This document shows positions 24,600 to 35,236 of a DNA stretch of 64,000 nucleotides, piece by piece. The first letter of the stretch is position 1. Every line of letters begins with the position of its first letter. The DNA is from Stenogyne calaminthoides (lineage: Eukaryota > Streptophyta > Magnoliopsida > Lamiales > Lamiaceae). The DNA is taken from NCBI GenBank assembly GCA_037126765.1, contig JBBCBC010000002.1, positions 48,426,889 through 48,490,888 of the forward strand, in the 5' to 3' direction. A model generated the notes under the pieces. It had not been told where the DNA came from, did not search any database, and was given only the letters and a program-made list of their open reading frames with translations. The position numbers were made by a program, and so were the translations under genes.

Positions 24600-25960
24600 C
24601 CATAAATGAAGACATACGCTCATCTCGCAGGGATCCCATCGATTTGGTTTCCATCTCTCCAGGCGAGCCATCTTCGAAGACTCGGCTTATTATCATTCGG
24701 CGAAAGACATTTATCGAAATCTCTCTCACGAGCTCCCTTGAAGAACCGCTTCATTTCGGCGGGATCCCATCAGACCTCTCCAGATGAGCCATTTGAGTTA
24801 ATGTAATGGAAATTTAAACCGCTCATTAAACTTAATGGCGGGGATCACATCTTGGATTAATTAAATTTGTGAAGCTCTCTCCAACGAGCAATCTCACATT
24901 AAAGGAAGACACGATAGCGAAAATGCTCATCCCGAATAAAATGATGGGATCCTATCTAGCTCTCTCGACGAGTCATCTCTGAAGACACCACTTTCATCGG
25001 CGGGGATCCCATTAGAAAAACTTTCTCTGACGACCCGTCTTTGAAGACACACTTTCGTCCGGCGGGGATCATCCAGCTCTGTAGATGAGCCATTTCGAAC
25101 ACTGCTCATTAGAAGCGGGGATCACATCCCAGCTCTCTCCCGTCGGCCATCTCCCGAAGACACCGCTCATCGGCGGGATCCCGTCGCTCTCTCTTACGAG
25201 CCGTCTCGAAGAAAACTGCCTTTCGTCAAGAAGGATCTATTAAATTTCTCTCGGACGAGCCCGTCTTTGAAAGACTGCTCATTAAAGGCGGGGATCACAT
25301 TCGCTCTCTCCAACGAGCCATCTCTCAAGACTGCTCATTCCGAAGTAAAGTATTCTATCGAGCTCTCTTTCACGAGCTCCCCCGAACTTCTTTCTGCTCA
25401 TTCCGGCGGGGATCCCATCCCTAACTCTCTCCGACGATCCGTCTCTAAAGACACGCTCATTCCGAGGCGGGGATCACATTAGCTCTCTTCAATGAGCCAT
25501 CTCTAAAGACCTACTCATTCCGGAAAGGAGGATCACATCCGCTCTCTCCAACGAGCCATCTCTGAAGAATCGCTTTCATCCCGGCGCAGATCCCATCCGC
25601 TCTCTCCGACCCGAGCCATCCTCAAGACCGCTCATTAAAGCGCGGGATCATCCGTTTCTCTCCGGACTGAGCCATCTCTAAAGACACCGCTCATTTAAAG
25701 CGAGGGATCACATCCGCTCTCTCCAACGAGGCCATCTACGAACCGCTCATGAAAGCGGGGATCACATCCGCTCTCTCCGGCGTTATCTGAAGACACTGCT
25801 CATCTCGGCCGGGATCCCATTCGGCTCTCTCTCTTACGAGCCATCTTAAAGACCGCGCTCATCTCGGCGGGATCCCATTCCAACGCTCTCTCTTACGAGC
25901 CATCTCGAAGCCATCTGCTTTCATCCCTTCCGGGGATACCATCCGGCTCTCCCCGGGAGC
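24600..25960 (+). repeat. Minisatellite array, about 20 units of roughly 60 bp
   Basis: Each unit has the frame GGCGGGGATCMCATC, then GCTCTCTCCRACGAGCCATC, then TCTGAAGACACCGCTCAT. The GGGATC word recurs about every 52-64 bases between 24,632 and 25,935, with one longer gap near 25,300-25,400. Units are diverged and partly truncated. There is no coding or CRISPR character: the repeats are contiguous, with no unique spacers. Minisatellites near the 3' end are known in large plant gypsy elements. Confidence 0.85.
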
Positions 25961-25979
25961 CCAGCCTCAAGACCATTTT

Positions 25980-26430
25980 CCCACGGACATAAAAAAAGAC
26001 TAAATCGCATTTACGACGGAAACCTCGTCCGGCAAATCTGAGCACTAAAAGACGTTGATCACGATGGGGCTCCCCGAAATAATGGCCTCGAGCCATTTCG
26101 TGAAAAGCTCGTCTGAAGAGGCTCCGCCGAGCATAAAAAATTCGTCTGTGGGGCTTCCTCCAAAACTGAGCATAGAAAAGACTTCGTGACGACGGGCTCA
26201 TCCGGTAGGGATCAAATCTGAGCCTGAAAGACTTCGTGAGCCATCTTTGTGGGGAGGCTCCCCGAAGCCTGAAACGCTCGTTTCCAAAAAACTTTCGTCT
26301 GACGGGGCTCCCCAAATCTGAGCAGAAAAGACTTCGTATGGCGGGGCTCCAGGAAGCATCTGCTCACGTAAAAGACTTCAGACGATGGGGCTCTTACCCA
26401 AGCACGAAACCTGACTTAGATCGACGGCGA
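25980..26430 (+). repeat. Second short-period array next to the first
   Basis: Repeated words AAAAGACTTCGT and GGGGCTCCCCRAA with CTGAGCA recur about every 45-60 bases. Sequence and period differ from the preceding array, so it is a separate family, although both share GCTC words. Confidence 0.7.
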
Positions 26431-26587
26431 AGGTAAGATCCTACGCAGGGCTCATTTCAACGATCAAGATCTCATCGGCGACCCGAGCAAGCTCGGAGGC
26501 AAACAATGTGATCTGCAGATGCAACAAAAGATAAAATCTGGTCGAGACATGAAACAAGATCGAGCTCTGAACAATGTCACAGCCCGA

Positions 26588-26600
26588 TCTTGGGGGCTAT
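26588..26600 (+). other. Polypurine tract of the 10.5-kb element
   Basis: TCTTGGGGGCTAT lies immediately before the right LTR. This is the usual place and form of the plus-strand primer of plant LTR elements and it sets the orientation of the element. Confidence 0.7.
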
Positions 26601-26950
26601 TGTTGTCACCAGATTTATCACACGTCAGCATCACCAGATTTATCACACGTCAGCAGGTCCCACCGAGACCACGTGATCTGTCGAGCTTAAAGATTTGTCG
26701 TGCTTACGCATATGTTTTGTCATGCTTTATGCACATGATTTGTCGTGCTGGTCCTCTTTATATAAAGGACCTCACCTTTCATTGTAAAAAAAACTCTGGA
26801 ATGTTTCTCTCATTCCACTTATATACAAAAAACCCATATTTCAGGGAAGAACTACGGTTCTTTCCGCAGTGTTCTTGTTCGATTAATTATTTGTTTGGTG
26901 GTCAAATTCAACAAGCCACATCAGAATCGTAAAATATTTGACCGTCAACA
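26601..26950 (+). repeat. Right LTR (350 bp) of the 10.5-kb element
   Basis: Starts TGTTGTCACCAG and ends GACCGTCAACA, then CAGGA, the target duplication. It has the same TATA-like word and leader as the left LTR, with two rather than three early ATTTATCACAC repeats and scattered substitutions. Confidence 0.9.
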
Positions 26951-26955
26951 CAGGA

Positions 26956-29900
26956 GTTGTGTAAATCATTTTCACTCAAGTTCATGAATTAATACGGGAT
27001 TCTGAAGCAAATTAAATTGTGCCTTTTATAGTCCTATTCCATGTTTTTATGTAATTATGCAAGATATATGATATCGGAATAATGCAAAGAAAAGATCGAA
27101 TAAAAATGAACAAAAATACATTCATAGAAAAAACATTTCATTAGAAAAATATAGGAAAGAAAGAGAAATTTCATGACTTTCGCCACCATCATGCATATAC
27201 TCTTTAAATATATTATGTTAATTGCTAACGCTCACAAAATTACTATGTACACTCACTTTATTATTGTGTTTGATTGTACAAAACAACTAACAAATATTGT
27301 AGATATGGATGTAAAAGAGAAATTATGTGGGTGTTAATAGTTGTGGCCTATAAATAATATTTCTTCATTAAGGTGAAATTTAGGTGAAATTCAAAGTCTA
27401 GATCTTTTAACCAATTTAGGTGAAATTCAAGTCTCAAAGTCTAAGAATAGAATTTCATAGGATCATAGAAAGGAATTAAGGGATAGAAGTCAAAAGTGTA
27501 ATATTTTTTTCAAGTTAGGACCAATCATTTTTGTTTCAAGGATTCCCTAACTTTTTTTTTTTTTTTTTGACAAAAGGATTCCCTAACTTATCCTTGGGCA
27601 AGCATACTTGTCTAGTTATATTACAATATTTCATTGTCTAATCCATTTTCAGATAATTATACCCAACTTTGATTGTCCTTTTCATAAATGCTTTATCCTA
27701 TCCTCCACCCTCACGTGCTACTCTTTGTCTAGTACAAATCAATACCTAACATGTTTCATCATAATAAAATAGGGTCCATTACTTCCTTTTATTTGCTAAT
27801 TAGTTAACCTTAATTTTCTTTTATAGTCATGTAATTAATGTTCGTGATGAATGATTAATTGTGTTCTAGATAATCATATTATATATTTATGTTCTAATGA
27901 TTGTAGTCATTGAAATTTTGAAATGCCAAAGATATGGGAGCCAATGAAAATAATTTATTTGTATTTTAAATGGGAAAATAATTGATTTATATATCATCTT
28001 CACATAAAGTCTGTAAATAGACTATTGTGTTTGTATTTGTTGCAATTTAAAAATTTTTATATATTGATTTGAAATTTTAAAGGACATTTAGTGGTTACAA
28101 GAAAAATAAACAGTTTTTTATTTGGTCCCAAGAAACAGTTTTTATGGTAAAATAATTGTAAAATAATTGAAGTTGCTAATTTTGGACGACTGTACCATAT
28201 GTTCTTGTTACATAGCCAGTTTTTTCAATGCCTCTGATCAGTTTGCTTTCCAATGTGGTTTTCAATAACATACCAACAAAACTTTATTCTTTGCCTGACA
28301 ATCAAATTTATGACAACATTATCTTTTTTTATTTACGTAACTTTATAATGTTATATCTATCATATAATAATGTAATATAATAAATACTACTCGTATACAT
28401 ACAAAGGCCTGGTATTATAAACAGCATTCCACACTCAACTCATCTAAAAAATTAATTTAGTCAAAATTTAGAAAATATTTACAAAATTAAATAGGGTTGG
28501 TGTAAATGATAAAATGAGTGAGATGTAAATAGTTGTTGGGTTGTGGGCAAATGGTTTGAATTTAAGTTGCTTGCCAATAATGTGGACATGCACGTCTACT
28601 TTTTTTGATGCTGATTTTTTTGTTTGTTATACATTTATTATTTGTACGCCAATATCAAGATAATTATTTATACATCGGGTCTCATAATTTATTATTATTT
28701 TTTTACAAATGTAGATATATTAAATACTTAATTATTAATGGATTGATCATTTGATTCTTGCTTCAATTAAAATCGCAACTGAAATTTTGAAAAACTAAAA
28801 TTAATTAGTTATAAAATTAAAACAAGAAAGTGATTAGTTAGCTAGGATAAACATTGAGTGTTCTAAATTTCGATGTGGCTACACGTAAGGAAATATATCG
28901 ATAAGCATGGAATTATCGATAACCATGACTCTTAAAATTATAAATTTCTCAGAATTAATATATTTATAATAACAAGCTGGCACATTATAATTTGGTTCGG
29001 AGTAACGTCGAAGGTACGCTGAAAGATTATCCCTCCTTTTCAACGTGCAATTCGGTGTCATAATTGAGATTTACACTACCAATCACCATTTTTATTGTTC
29101 ATGTTTCTGCATTAATTTGGTTAATTTCTACCCTAATCTGTATTTAATTCGCGGGTTTTCAAGAACTGGATTGCGTTTAGGTATTAAAGCCCCAATATCT
29201 ACAACTCTTGCAATTGGAGTTGAACGAGTGTTCTAAGAGGTGATCGCCGCTCAATTTTAATTTCTTCAATATTTTCTGTGGTGATTTCTTGAAAGAAAGA
29301 TCTGGGCCAATGTGGCGTGTATTTGTGATTTGTTCAGTAAAATCCGTTGATCTTTTGGTGTGAGAATCTTGTATGTTTGATTTGTTTTTTGCATCGTTCA
29401 TGTACACGATTTGTGGCTTTTTTTTAGTATGTTAAGTGATTAGGGTTTAATTTGCACCAAAGATTTAATTTTCCGGATTAAACATTCTAGTTAAAGAGAT
29501 TTGGTTCCTTCTTCTGAGTGGTTAAATCTTTTGTGTTGCCTCGAAATTTCAATGGAATTAGAGATTCTTTTAGTGGGAGTTTTAAGCATGTTGTATATAA
29601 ATCTGCTTCTCATTTTGGTTTGAGACAATGGCTGTTGTTTTTTGCTGATTTCTCTGTGATTTTTGAGTTTGATTTGCTCTTAATCTTTGGTAGATATTCA
29701 ATTGAAATGATGAATCTGCCACTGAAATATAAATTGATGCATTCTTTTTCATTTTAAGTACTCTCTTGATTCCTGAGATAGAGAATGCTGATCCTCATTG
29801 AAATCCTATCAAAATGATGTAGAATTTCCATTTCTATCTGGCTTTCATTGTCCCTGATAATTTAGGAGCAGTAAGACGGAATACATAATCGAACACAGAC

Positions 29901-30027
29901 AGAGCGATTGTGTGATTATTGTTTCTTTGTGGCATTATCTTAGAATGAAATAGTTACACTTCTTGTTGTTGTTTCAATTATTCATGTAATCAGTGTTGAG
30001 TGCAGAAACTACAAATAAATCAAAGAA
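26956..30027. other. Intergenic DNA and 5' region of UXS copy 1
   Basis: AT-rich, with a tiny retroposon at 27,538-27,589. From about 28,405 the sequence is the first unit of the tandem duplication. The 5' UTR of UXS copy 1 begins near 29,050. A leader intron ends at 30,005 (AG), leaving 22 bases of UTR before the ATG. Confidence 0.6.
27538..27589 (-). mobile_element. Minimal retroposon: poly(A) tail with a 16-bp target duplication
   Basis: AAGGATTCCCTAACTT stands at 27,538-27,553 and again, exactly, at 27,574-27,589. Between the copies there is only a T run followed by GACA. On the minus strand that is TGTC plus poly(A). This is what an extremely 5'-truncated LINE or SINE insertion leaves. 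Confidence 0.7.
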
Positions 30028-32874
30028 ATGGCCAAGGAAGCATCAACCGCAGGGAGCCCCAAGCCACCTCCTGAGCCTTCACCATTGCGTAGAGCTAAAT
30101 TCTTTCAGGTATTATTGATACAGTTGAATTTTATTAAGTGAGAATTTAGAGAACTATTACAAACTTCATTTCTAAGTTAACAGAAGAATACTTTCTTTGT
30201 TACTCTGTTCTCTCGCCTTCTATAATTGCAATTGGAGTGAAAATCAGAACTGGCTTTAGATTTGTTCTTTGGGTTATGTCTGTCTATATTGAGATGAAGT
30301 AAACTATGCCCTCATTACAGATATTTTACTTTTTCTATTTTCCTGCTTGTTTCTAAGCAATCACTATTGAGGTATCCAAAATACATTTTCGTTTTTTATT
30401 TATCGTGGATTGGCCATGTACTCGTCATTTGTGGTACAGTGCATGCGATAAGACGATTTTTTTCCTTTTGCAATGATTTTTGCCTTATAGTTGACTTCTC
30501 ACTTAATACCATAGATTAGCTGATACTTTTGTATATGTATGTCAATGCGATTAGATTTATTGCTTTGCGTTGTGGATTAACTCACACTTTGATTGTAGGC
30601 AAACATGAGAATTCTGGTGACTGGTGGTGCTGGATTCATTGGCTCTCACTTAGTTGATAAACTCATGGAAAATGAGAAGAATGAGGTAAGACCATACTCT
30701 CCTTTTTTTCTCACACTTGGTGTGTATATTATTTGTATTGGAAAACGGTAATATGTACGCATCAAAATTTTGCTTAGGTGATTGTTGTGGACAACTACTT
30801 CACTGGCTCGAAGGATAACATAAAGCATTGGATTGGTCATCCACGGTTTGAGCTTATTCGACATGGTACAGCTGACTACCTTGTGAATTTGCTTTTCTAT
30901 AATGTATTTTTTTGCTTTGTCCTCTTTTTTTTTAAAACTCGTTAATCTTATTTTCACAGATGTGACCGAAACTTTATTACTCGAAGTTGATAGGATCTAC
31001 CATCTTGCTTGCCCTGCTTCCCCGATCTTTTACAAATACAATCCTGTGAAGGCCAGTTGTTTAATTATTGCACTACATTTTCTGAAGCATCATGACTTAT
31101 ACGACTTAATGTCTTCGTTAACACATCAGTAATTAATTGTTGTTAATTTTTTTTTTACTCAACAGACAATAAAGACAAATGTAATTGGTACGCTGAACAT
31201 GTTGGGACTAGCGAAGCGAGTAGGAGCGAGGTACGTCAGCTCATTAAAATCTTTTCCTTTTCTTCTGTTTTCTCTTTTAAATTTATTTGTCGATGCTTAT
31301 ATTTTGTTCTTCAAACTATTTAGGATTTTACTGACGTCAACCTCAGAGGTTTACGGTGATCCACTCATTCATCCTCAAACAGAGGATTACTGGGGCAATG
31401 TGAACCCTATAGGTAGTATAACTTAACTGCCTGATGAAATGAGACTTAACTGTGTTAATATGTTTCCTTGCTTGATTAGTGTCGGATAAAGCACGTATAA
31501 ATCGCTGCTGTTTCATTATTTAACAGGAGTTAGGAGTTGTTACGATGAGGGCAAAAGAGTAGCAGAAACTTTGATGTTTGATTACCATAGGCAACATGGA
31601 ATTGGTAACTCTCTTTCTTTCACTTCATATGTCAACATAGTTAACTTTTTTTAACCAATCAAATTGGTTGGACAGAAATTCGAATTGCAAGGATCTTCAA
31701 CACTTATGGCCCTCGGATGAATATTGATGATGGCCGTGTTGTCAGCAACTTCATAGCTCAGGCAATACGGTAATATTCTTGACAAAAACTTGTGTGAGAC
31801 CGTCTCAAGGTGAGACGGTTCACAAACTAGCACAAATTAACAACCACCACTTCTAAACTATTAAAACGTCATTACCAAATTATGTTCCGTCTCACCATGA
31901 GACGGTCTCACACAAAACATACTCAGTACTCTTTTGCCTCCATGAACAAGTCCAATCTTGATTCCAAAAATGGCCTCCTTTTTATGACTTTGAGATTATA
32001 TCTGTCACTGCTGTCATATCTTTGCTTTATCATGTGATTCACTTTCTTAAATAATAACACGCGTGCAGAGATGAACATTTGACAGTTCAGTTGCCTGGAA
32101 CTCAAACAAGAAGCTTTTGTTATGTTTCTGACATGGTAAGCATCTGTCTTAGCTCTTCGACTAAAACTACGTAATAATTGGTCTTTTGATTGTATGCCGT
32201 ATTGTTTTTACACAAGGTTGATGGCCTAATTGGTCTTTTGATTGTATGCCGTATTGTTTTTACACAAGGTTGATGGCCTAATTCGACTGATGGAAGGCGA
32301 ACATACTGGGCCAATCAACATTGGCAATCCAGGTCAATATTATTACTCTGTTCTATTCTGATCAGACAACATTTCTAATACAATTACTCATACAAAACGT
32401 CCTCCCAAAAATCAATTATTTTTTTTTATAACCGAAACTAAAGAAGTTCACTTTCAGGTGAATTTACAATGCTTGAGCTAGCTGAGACGGTGAAAGAGGT
32501 ACTTTCTGCATGCTCTGTTAGTTTGTCAGTATTAGTTGTTTCATTCAAAAGTATTAGTTGTTATACTATCAAGTCATATTTATGAACCTGTTATACGTTA
32601 AATTGTTTTACATAAGACTAACTACTCTTAGAACATACATACAATTTAATTCCAATCTGAGCACTTGCACTTACTACATATTATATTGTAGATGATCAAT
32701 CCAAACGTGAAAATTGTAACGGTGGAGAACACCCCGGATGATCCCCGTCAAAGAAAACCCGACATAAGTATGGCCAAGGAGTTGTTAGGGTGGGAACCAA
32801 AGATCAAGCTACGTGATGGTATTCCTCGTATGGAGGACGATTTTCGCAAGAGGCTGGAGATTTCCAAGAACTGA
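30028..32874 (+). CDS. UXS: UDP-glucuronate decarboxylase (UDP-xylose synthase), cytosolic type, copy 1 (342 aa)
   Basis: Converts UDP-glucuronate to UDP-xylose for wall xylans and xyloglucan, using bound NAD. Twelve exons: 30028-30108, 30599-30685, 30778-30865, 30960-31051, 31166-31230, 31324-31412, 31527-31604, 31676-31769, 32069-32135, 32269-32332, 32458-32498, 32692-32874; total 1029 nt, in frame. Extended short-chain dehydrogenase fold: NAD-binding GGAGFIG at residues 36-42, TSTSEVYG near 142-149, catalytic Tyr173 and Lys177 in YDEGK, and NIGNPGEFT near the C-terminal substrate site. There is no N-terminal membrane anchor, so it matches the cytosolic isoforms (about 340 aa), not the Golgi ones. 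Intron 4 appears to start with GC, not GT. The acceptor of exon 10 lies in a 52-bp duplication that offers a second, frame-breaking AG upstream. The copy looks functional if the downstream AG is used. Confidence 0.95.
31790..31916. mobile_element. GAGACG-type MITE in intron 8 of UXS copy 1
   Basis: The left arm TTGTGTGAGACCGTCTCAAG is matched by the complement of the right arm, TTGTGTGAGACCGTCTCATG. About 127 bp, able to fold into a hairpin. It is the best preserved of the five copies in the window and is absent from the same intron of UXS copy 2. Confidence 0.8.
32175..32278 (+). repeat. 52-bp tandem duplication over the exon 10 acceptor of UXS copy 1
   Basis: The unit begins TAATTGGTCTTTTGATTG and ends ACACAAGGTTGATGGCC. 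It is at 32,175-32,226 and again at 32,227-32,278. Each contains the acceptor ACACAAG and the first ten bases of exon 10. UXS copy 2 has only one. Confidence 0.95.
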
Positions 32875-33239
32875 ACACTAACTTCTTCTGTTGGCAAAGT
32901 TTTTTAGTAATGTTTCTGCATTTGATCAGTTTCTACTCTATTGAAGAACATAGCGTATCATATTTTATAATTAATAAACTGAGATCAAAATCTCTTCTCC
33001 AGATGAATTTTGTGCTCAATTTATTTTGAATTCCTTTTTACTTGTTGCAAATTTATGACATCATTGTGATTATTATAATCGATGTTAGTTTTTTTTTCCC
33101 AACTTGTGTATTTGTGATGTTTATCTATATCAAATGAGATGGGCGCTTGGCTTTATAAGGTGCATTCCAATTTCCACACTCAACTCATCTAAAATTAATT
33201 AAATCGATAGTTAGAAAATAATGACAAAATTAAACTACG

Positions 33240-33460
33240 ATATTTGACGAGGTGCGAAAACTTATATCTTCTGGGGCTTTCAATGACATTAATCACGTGC
33301 CTCGTATTGGTAATAGGTTAGCACATCATTTGGCTTCTTTTTCTTTTACTCTTTCTGAACCCCATGTTTGGGTGGAAGAGGAGATACCTTCAACCTTTGC
33401 TGTCATGTAATGTTTGATTTTACATAATATACTGCAGCTTGGTTGTAAAAAAAAAAAGAT
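33240..33460 (+). mobile_element. 5'-truncated LINE: C-terminal end of the RNase H-like domain plus poly(A)
   Basis: A frame at 33,240-33,410 reads IFDEVRKLISSGAF and later PRIGNRLAHHLASFSF, the conserved R-x-x-N-x-x-AH-x-LA end of the RNase H-like domain of plant LINEs. It ends at a natural stop, with a short 3' UTR and an A run at about 33,449-33,460. Everything upstream is missing. I could not find a clear target duplication. Confidence 0.75.
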
Positions 33461-33669
33461 TATAACTTTTGTACACCAATTTTAACATAATTATTTATAT
33501 GTCAAAATATTTTAGCATGAGATGCAAATTTAGTATGAGGTAGTTTAACACAAAGTTTTTATGTAATTTTTACCGTGAATTTGAGTTCACATAAATTTTT
33601 GTCTACTTTATGTATATTTAAAGACATGATTATCAAAAAAATACTAATGATTTTCGATTCTAACATAAA

Positions 33670-34145
33670 AGTATCTGCAATTGACAGATAAAAAATCATC
33701 TATCTATTCACTCTATCTCTTCCACATTATCTCCACATCAGTAATTTTTAAATATTCAATTGTTTAAATACATTATTACAAGAATAAGTCTCCGATAAAA
33801 CTAGTTCATAATATGAAATTTATATCAATACATTTATAAATTGACAACACTACACTTATCAACTGATACCATTACACTTATAAACTAAAATCATAGTATT
33901 AAACACTATTGTACTAGAGTATAAGAATAGTGGTATCAATTTTTAAGTGTAATAATATCAATTTCATATTATGAATAAGTTTTACAGAAGAGTTTATGTT
34001 ACCACAATAGTTCATCAATCATTCATCTATCAATACACATATATTTCACCATCGCCTCATTTTTATCCAATTTTTTTAAGAAAAAAAAAATCTTTCACCA
34101 TTCATATATTTAGGTGGATGACACCTCTACCATTAAACAACTTTT
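33670..34145 (-). mobile_element. PIF/Harbinger-type MITE, interrupted
   Basis: Collinear with the reverse complement of the MITE at 53,244-53,582: CATCTATCTATTC, TTTAAATATTCAATTGTTTAA, CCATATATTTAGGTGGATGACAC and neighbouring words occur in the same order. It is split by the 207-bp element at 33,797-34,003. The edges are less clear than in the 53-kb copy. Confidence 0.55.
33797..34003. mobile_element. Palindromic MITE nested in the preceding MITE
   Basis: Same family as 1022-1232: GTTCATAATATGAAATTTAT at the left, and ATAAATTTCATATTATGAAT-like sequence at the right in inverted order. It lies inside the older MITE, so it arrived later. Confidence 0.6.
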
Positions 34146-35236
34146 GAAGTTTCTCCCAACTCACAAGAAGTGTCTCTTATAAGTTACTACTATTAATTAT
34201 TAATTTCTTGGAAATTAATATTTAAATAACGTCGAAGAGTCGAATAGAAGGTACGGTGAAAGATTATCCTACCCTTTCAGCATGCAATTAAATTAGAAGC
34301 TTTCTTGAAAAACACTGTAATCTCAACTAATCTTTTACAACCCTATTCTCCTTATCTATCTTCATTTCGTAACCATTCGGGTATCAAAACACTTCACCAA
34401 TTTTCTTGTTCCACTTTTAATTGCTTACTTTCTCTCTGTTTTTGTGATATATAAAGCTCAACATCTACAATTGTTGTCACTGGAGTTGAACAAGTGTTCT
34501 ATTTCAAGTGGGAAATATTATCTGAGGTGATCAGCGATTCAGCGCTCAATTTTAATTTCTTTTTAATTTTTTCTGTGGTAATTTCCTGGAAGAAGATCTG
34601 GGCCACTGTTTCTACCTGTATATGGGGTATATATGTGATTTGTTCAGTTAAATTTGTTGAGATTTTATATGCATTGTGTTCTATGTTAAGTGATTTGAGT
34701 TTAATTTGGACAAAGATTGAATCTTTGGGATAACATTCTAATTTGGACAAAGATTTAATCTTTGGGATGTTTGAACAGATTATTTATATATCTGATTCTC
34801 TTCTTAGTTTCAGACTATGGCTGTTGTTTTTGGCTGTGTCCCCCTTAACTTCTTTGTGAATTTGAGTTTGATTTGCTCTTAATATAAAATGGATGCACAC
34901 CTTTTCATTTCAATAACTCTCTTGAGTCCTGAGATGAAGAATGACGTTTCTCGTTTATACTATATCTTATCAAGATGATGAATGATTTTATTTCTCTTTA
35001 CAAAGCTTGATAATGTCCCTTATAATCTTAGAAGATTTAAATTCGCAGTTCGGTTGTTTTGCAATAGAAAAGTTGTAAGATTTCTGGTTAATTTGGGAGT
35101 AGTTGAATGGAATATATAATTGAACATATGGTGATCATGGTTTGTTTGTGGCATTGGTTAGATATGAAATGGTTATTATCTTTATTATTCATGTAATCGG
35201 TGTTTAAGTGCAGAAACTGAAAAATAAATCTAAGAA

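Larger units (their letters stand above)
16487..26955 (+). mobile_element. 10.5-kb LTR element without gag/pol (LARD-like)
   Basis: Two LTRs, 16,492-16,887 and 26,601-26,950, are flanked by a perfect 5-bp target duplication CAGGA (16,487-16,491 and 26,951-26,955). The LTRs begin TGTTG and end CAACA. A putative primer-binding site follows the left LTR, and a polypurine tract precedes the right one. Orientation is therefore plus. Between them are 9.7 kb in which I find no protease, reverse transcriptase, RNase H, integrase or zinc-knuckle motif in any frame. The interior has, in order: a GC-rich stretch (17,060-17,520), a cluster of TGGGCC words (17,575-17,935), short dispersed repeats, long degenerate repeats (about 19.5-21 kb), long non-coding sequence, and two minisatellite arrays (24.6-26.4 kb). 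This fits a large non-autonomous retrotransposon moved by the proteins of a partner. An autonomous element with decayed genes cannot be excluded, but decay would usually leave traces of the RT or integrase. Confidence 0.85.
32875..35236. other. Region between the two UXS genes
   Basis: 3' UTR of copy 1 to about 33,000. After it come the start of duplication unit B at about 33,145, a LINE remnant (33,240-33,460) and a nested pair of MITEs (33,670-34,145). The promoter and leader of copy 2 start at about 34,230, and a leader intron ends at 35,213. No other gene. Confidence 0.7.

Noticed and set aside
24600..26430. Regular repeats that might suggest a CRISPR array
   Set aside because: Units are contiguous and degenerate without unique spacers, lie in a plant LTR element, and have no cas genes.
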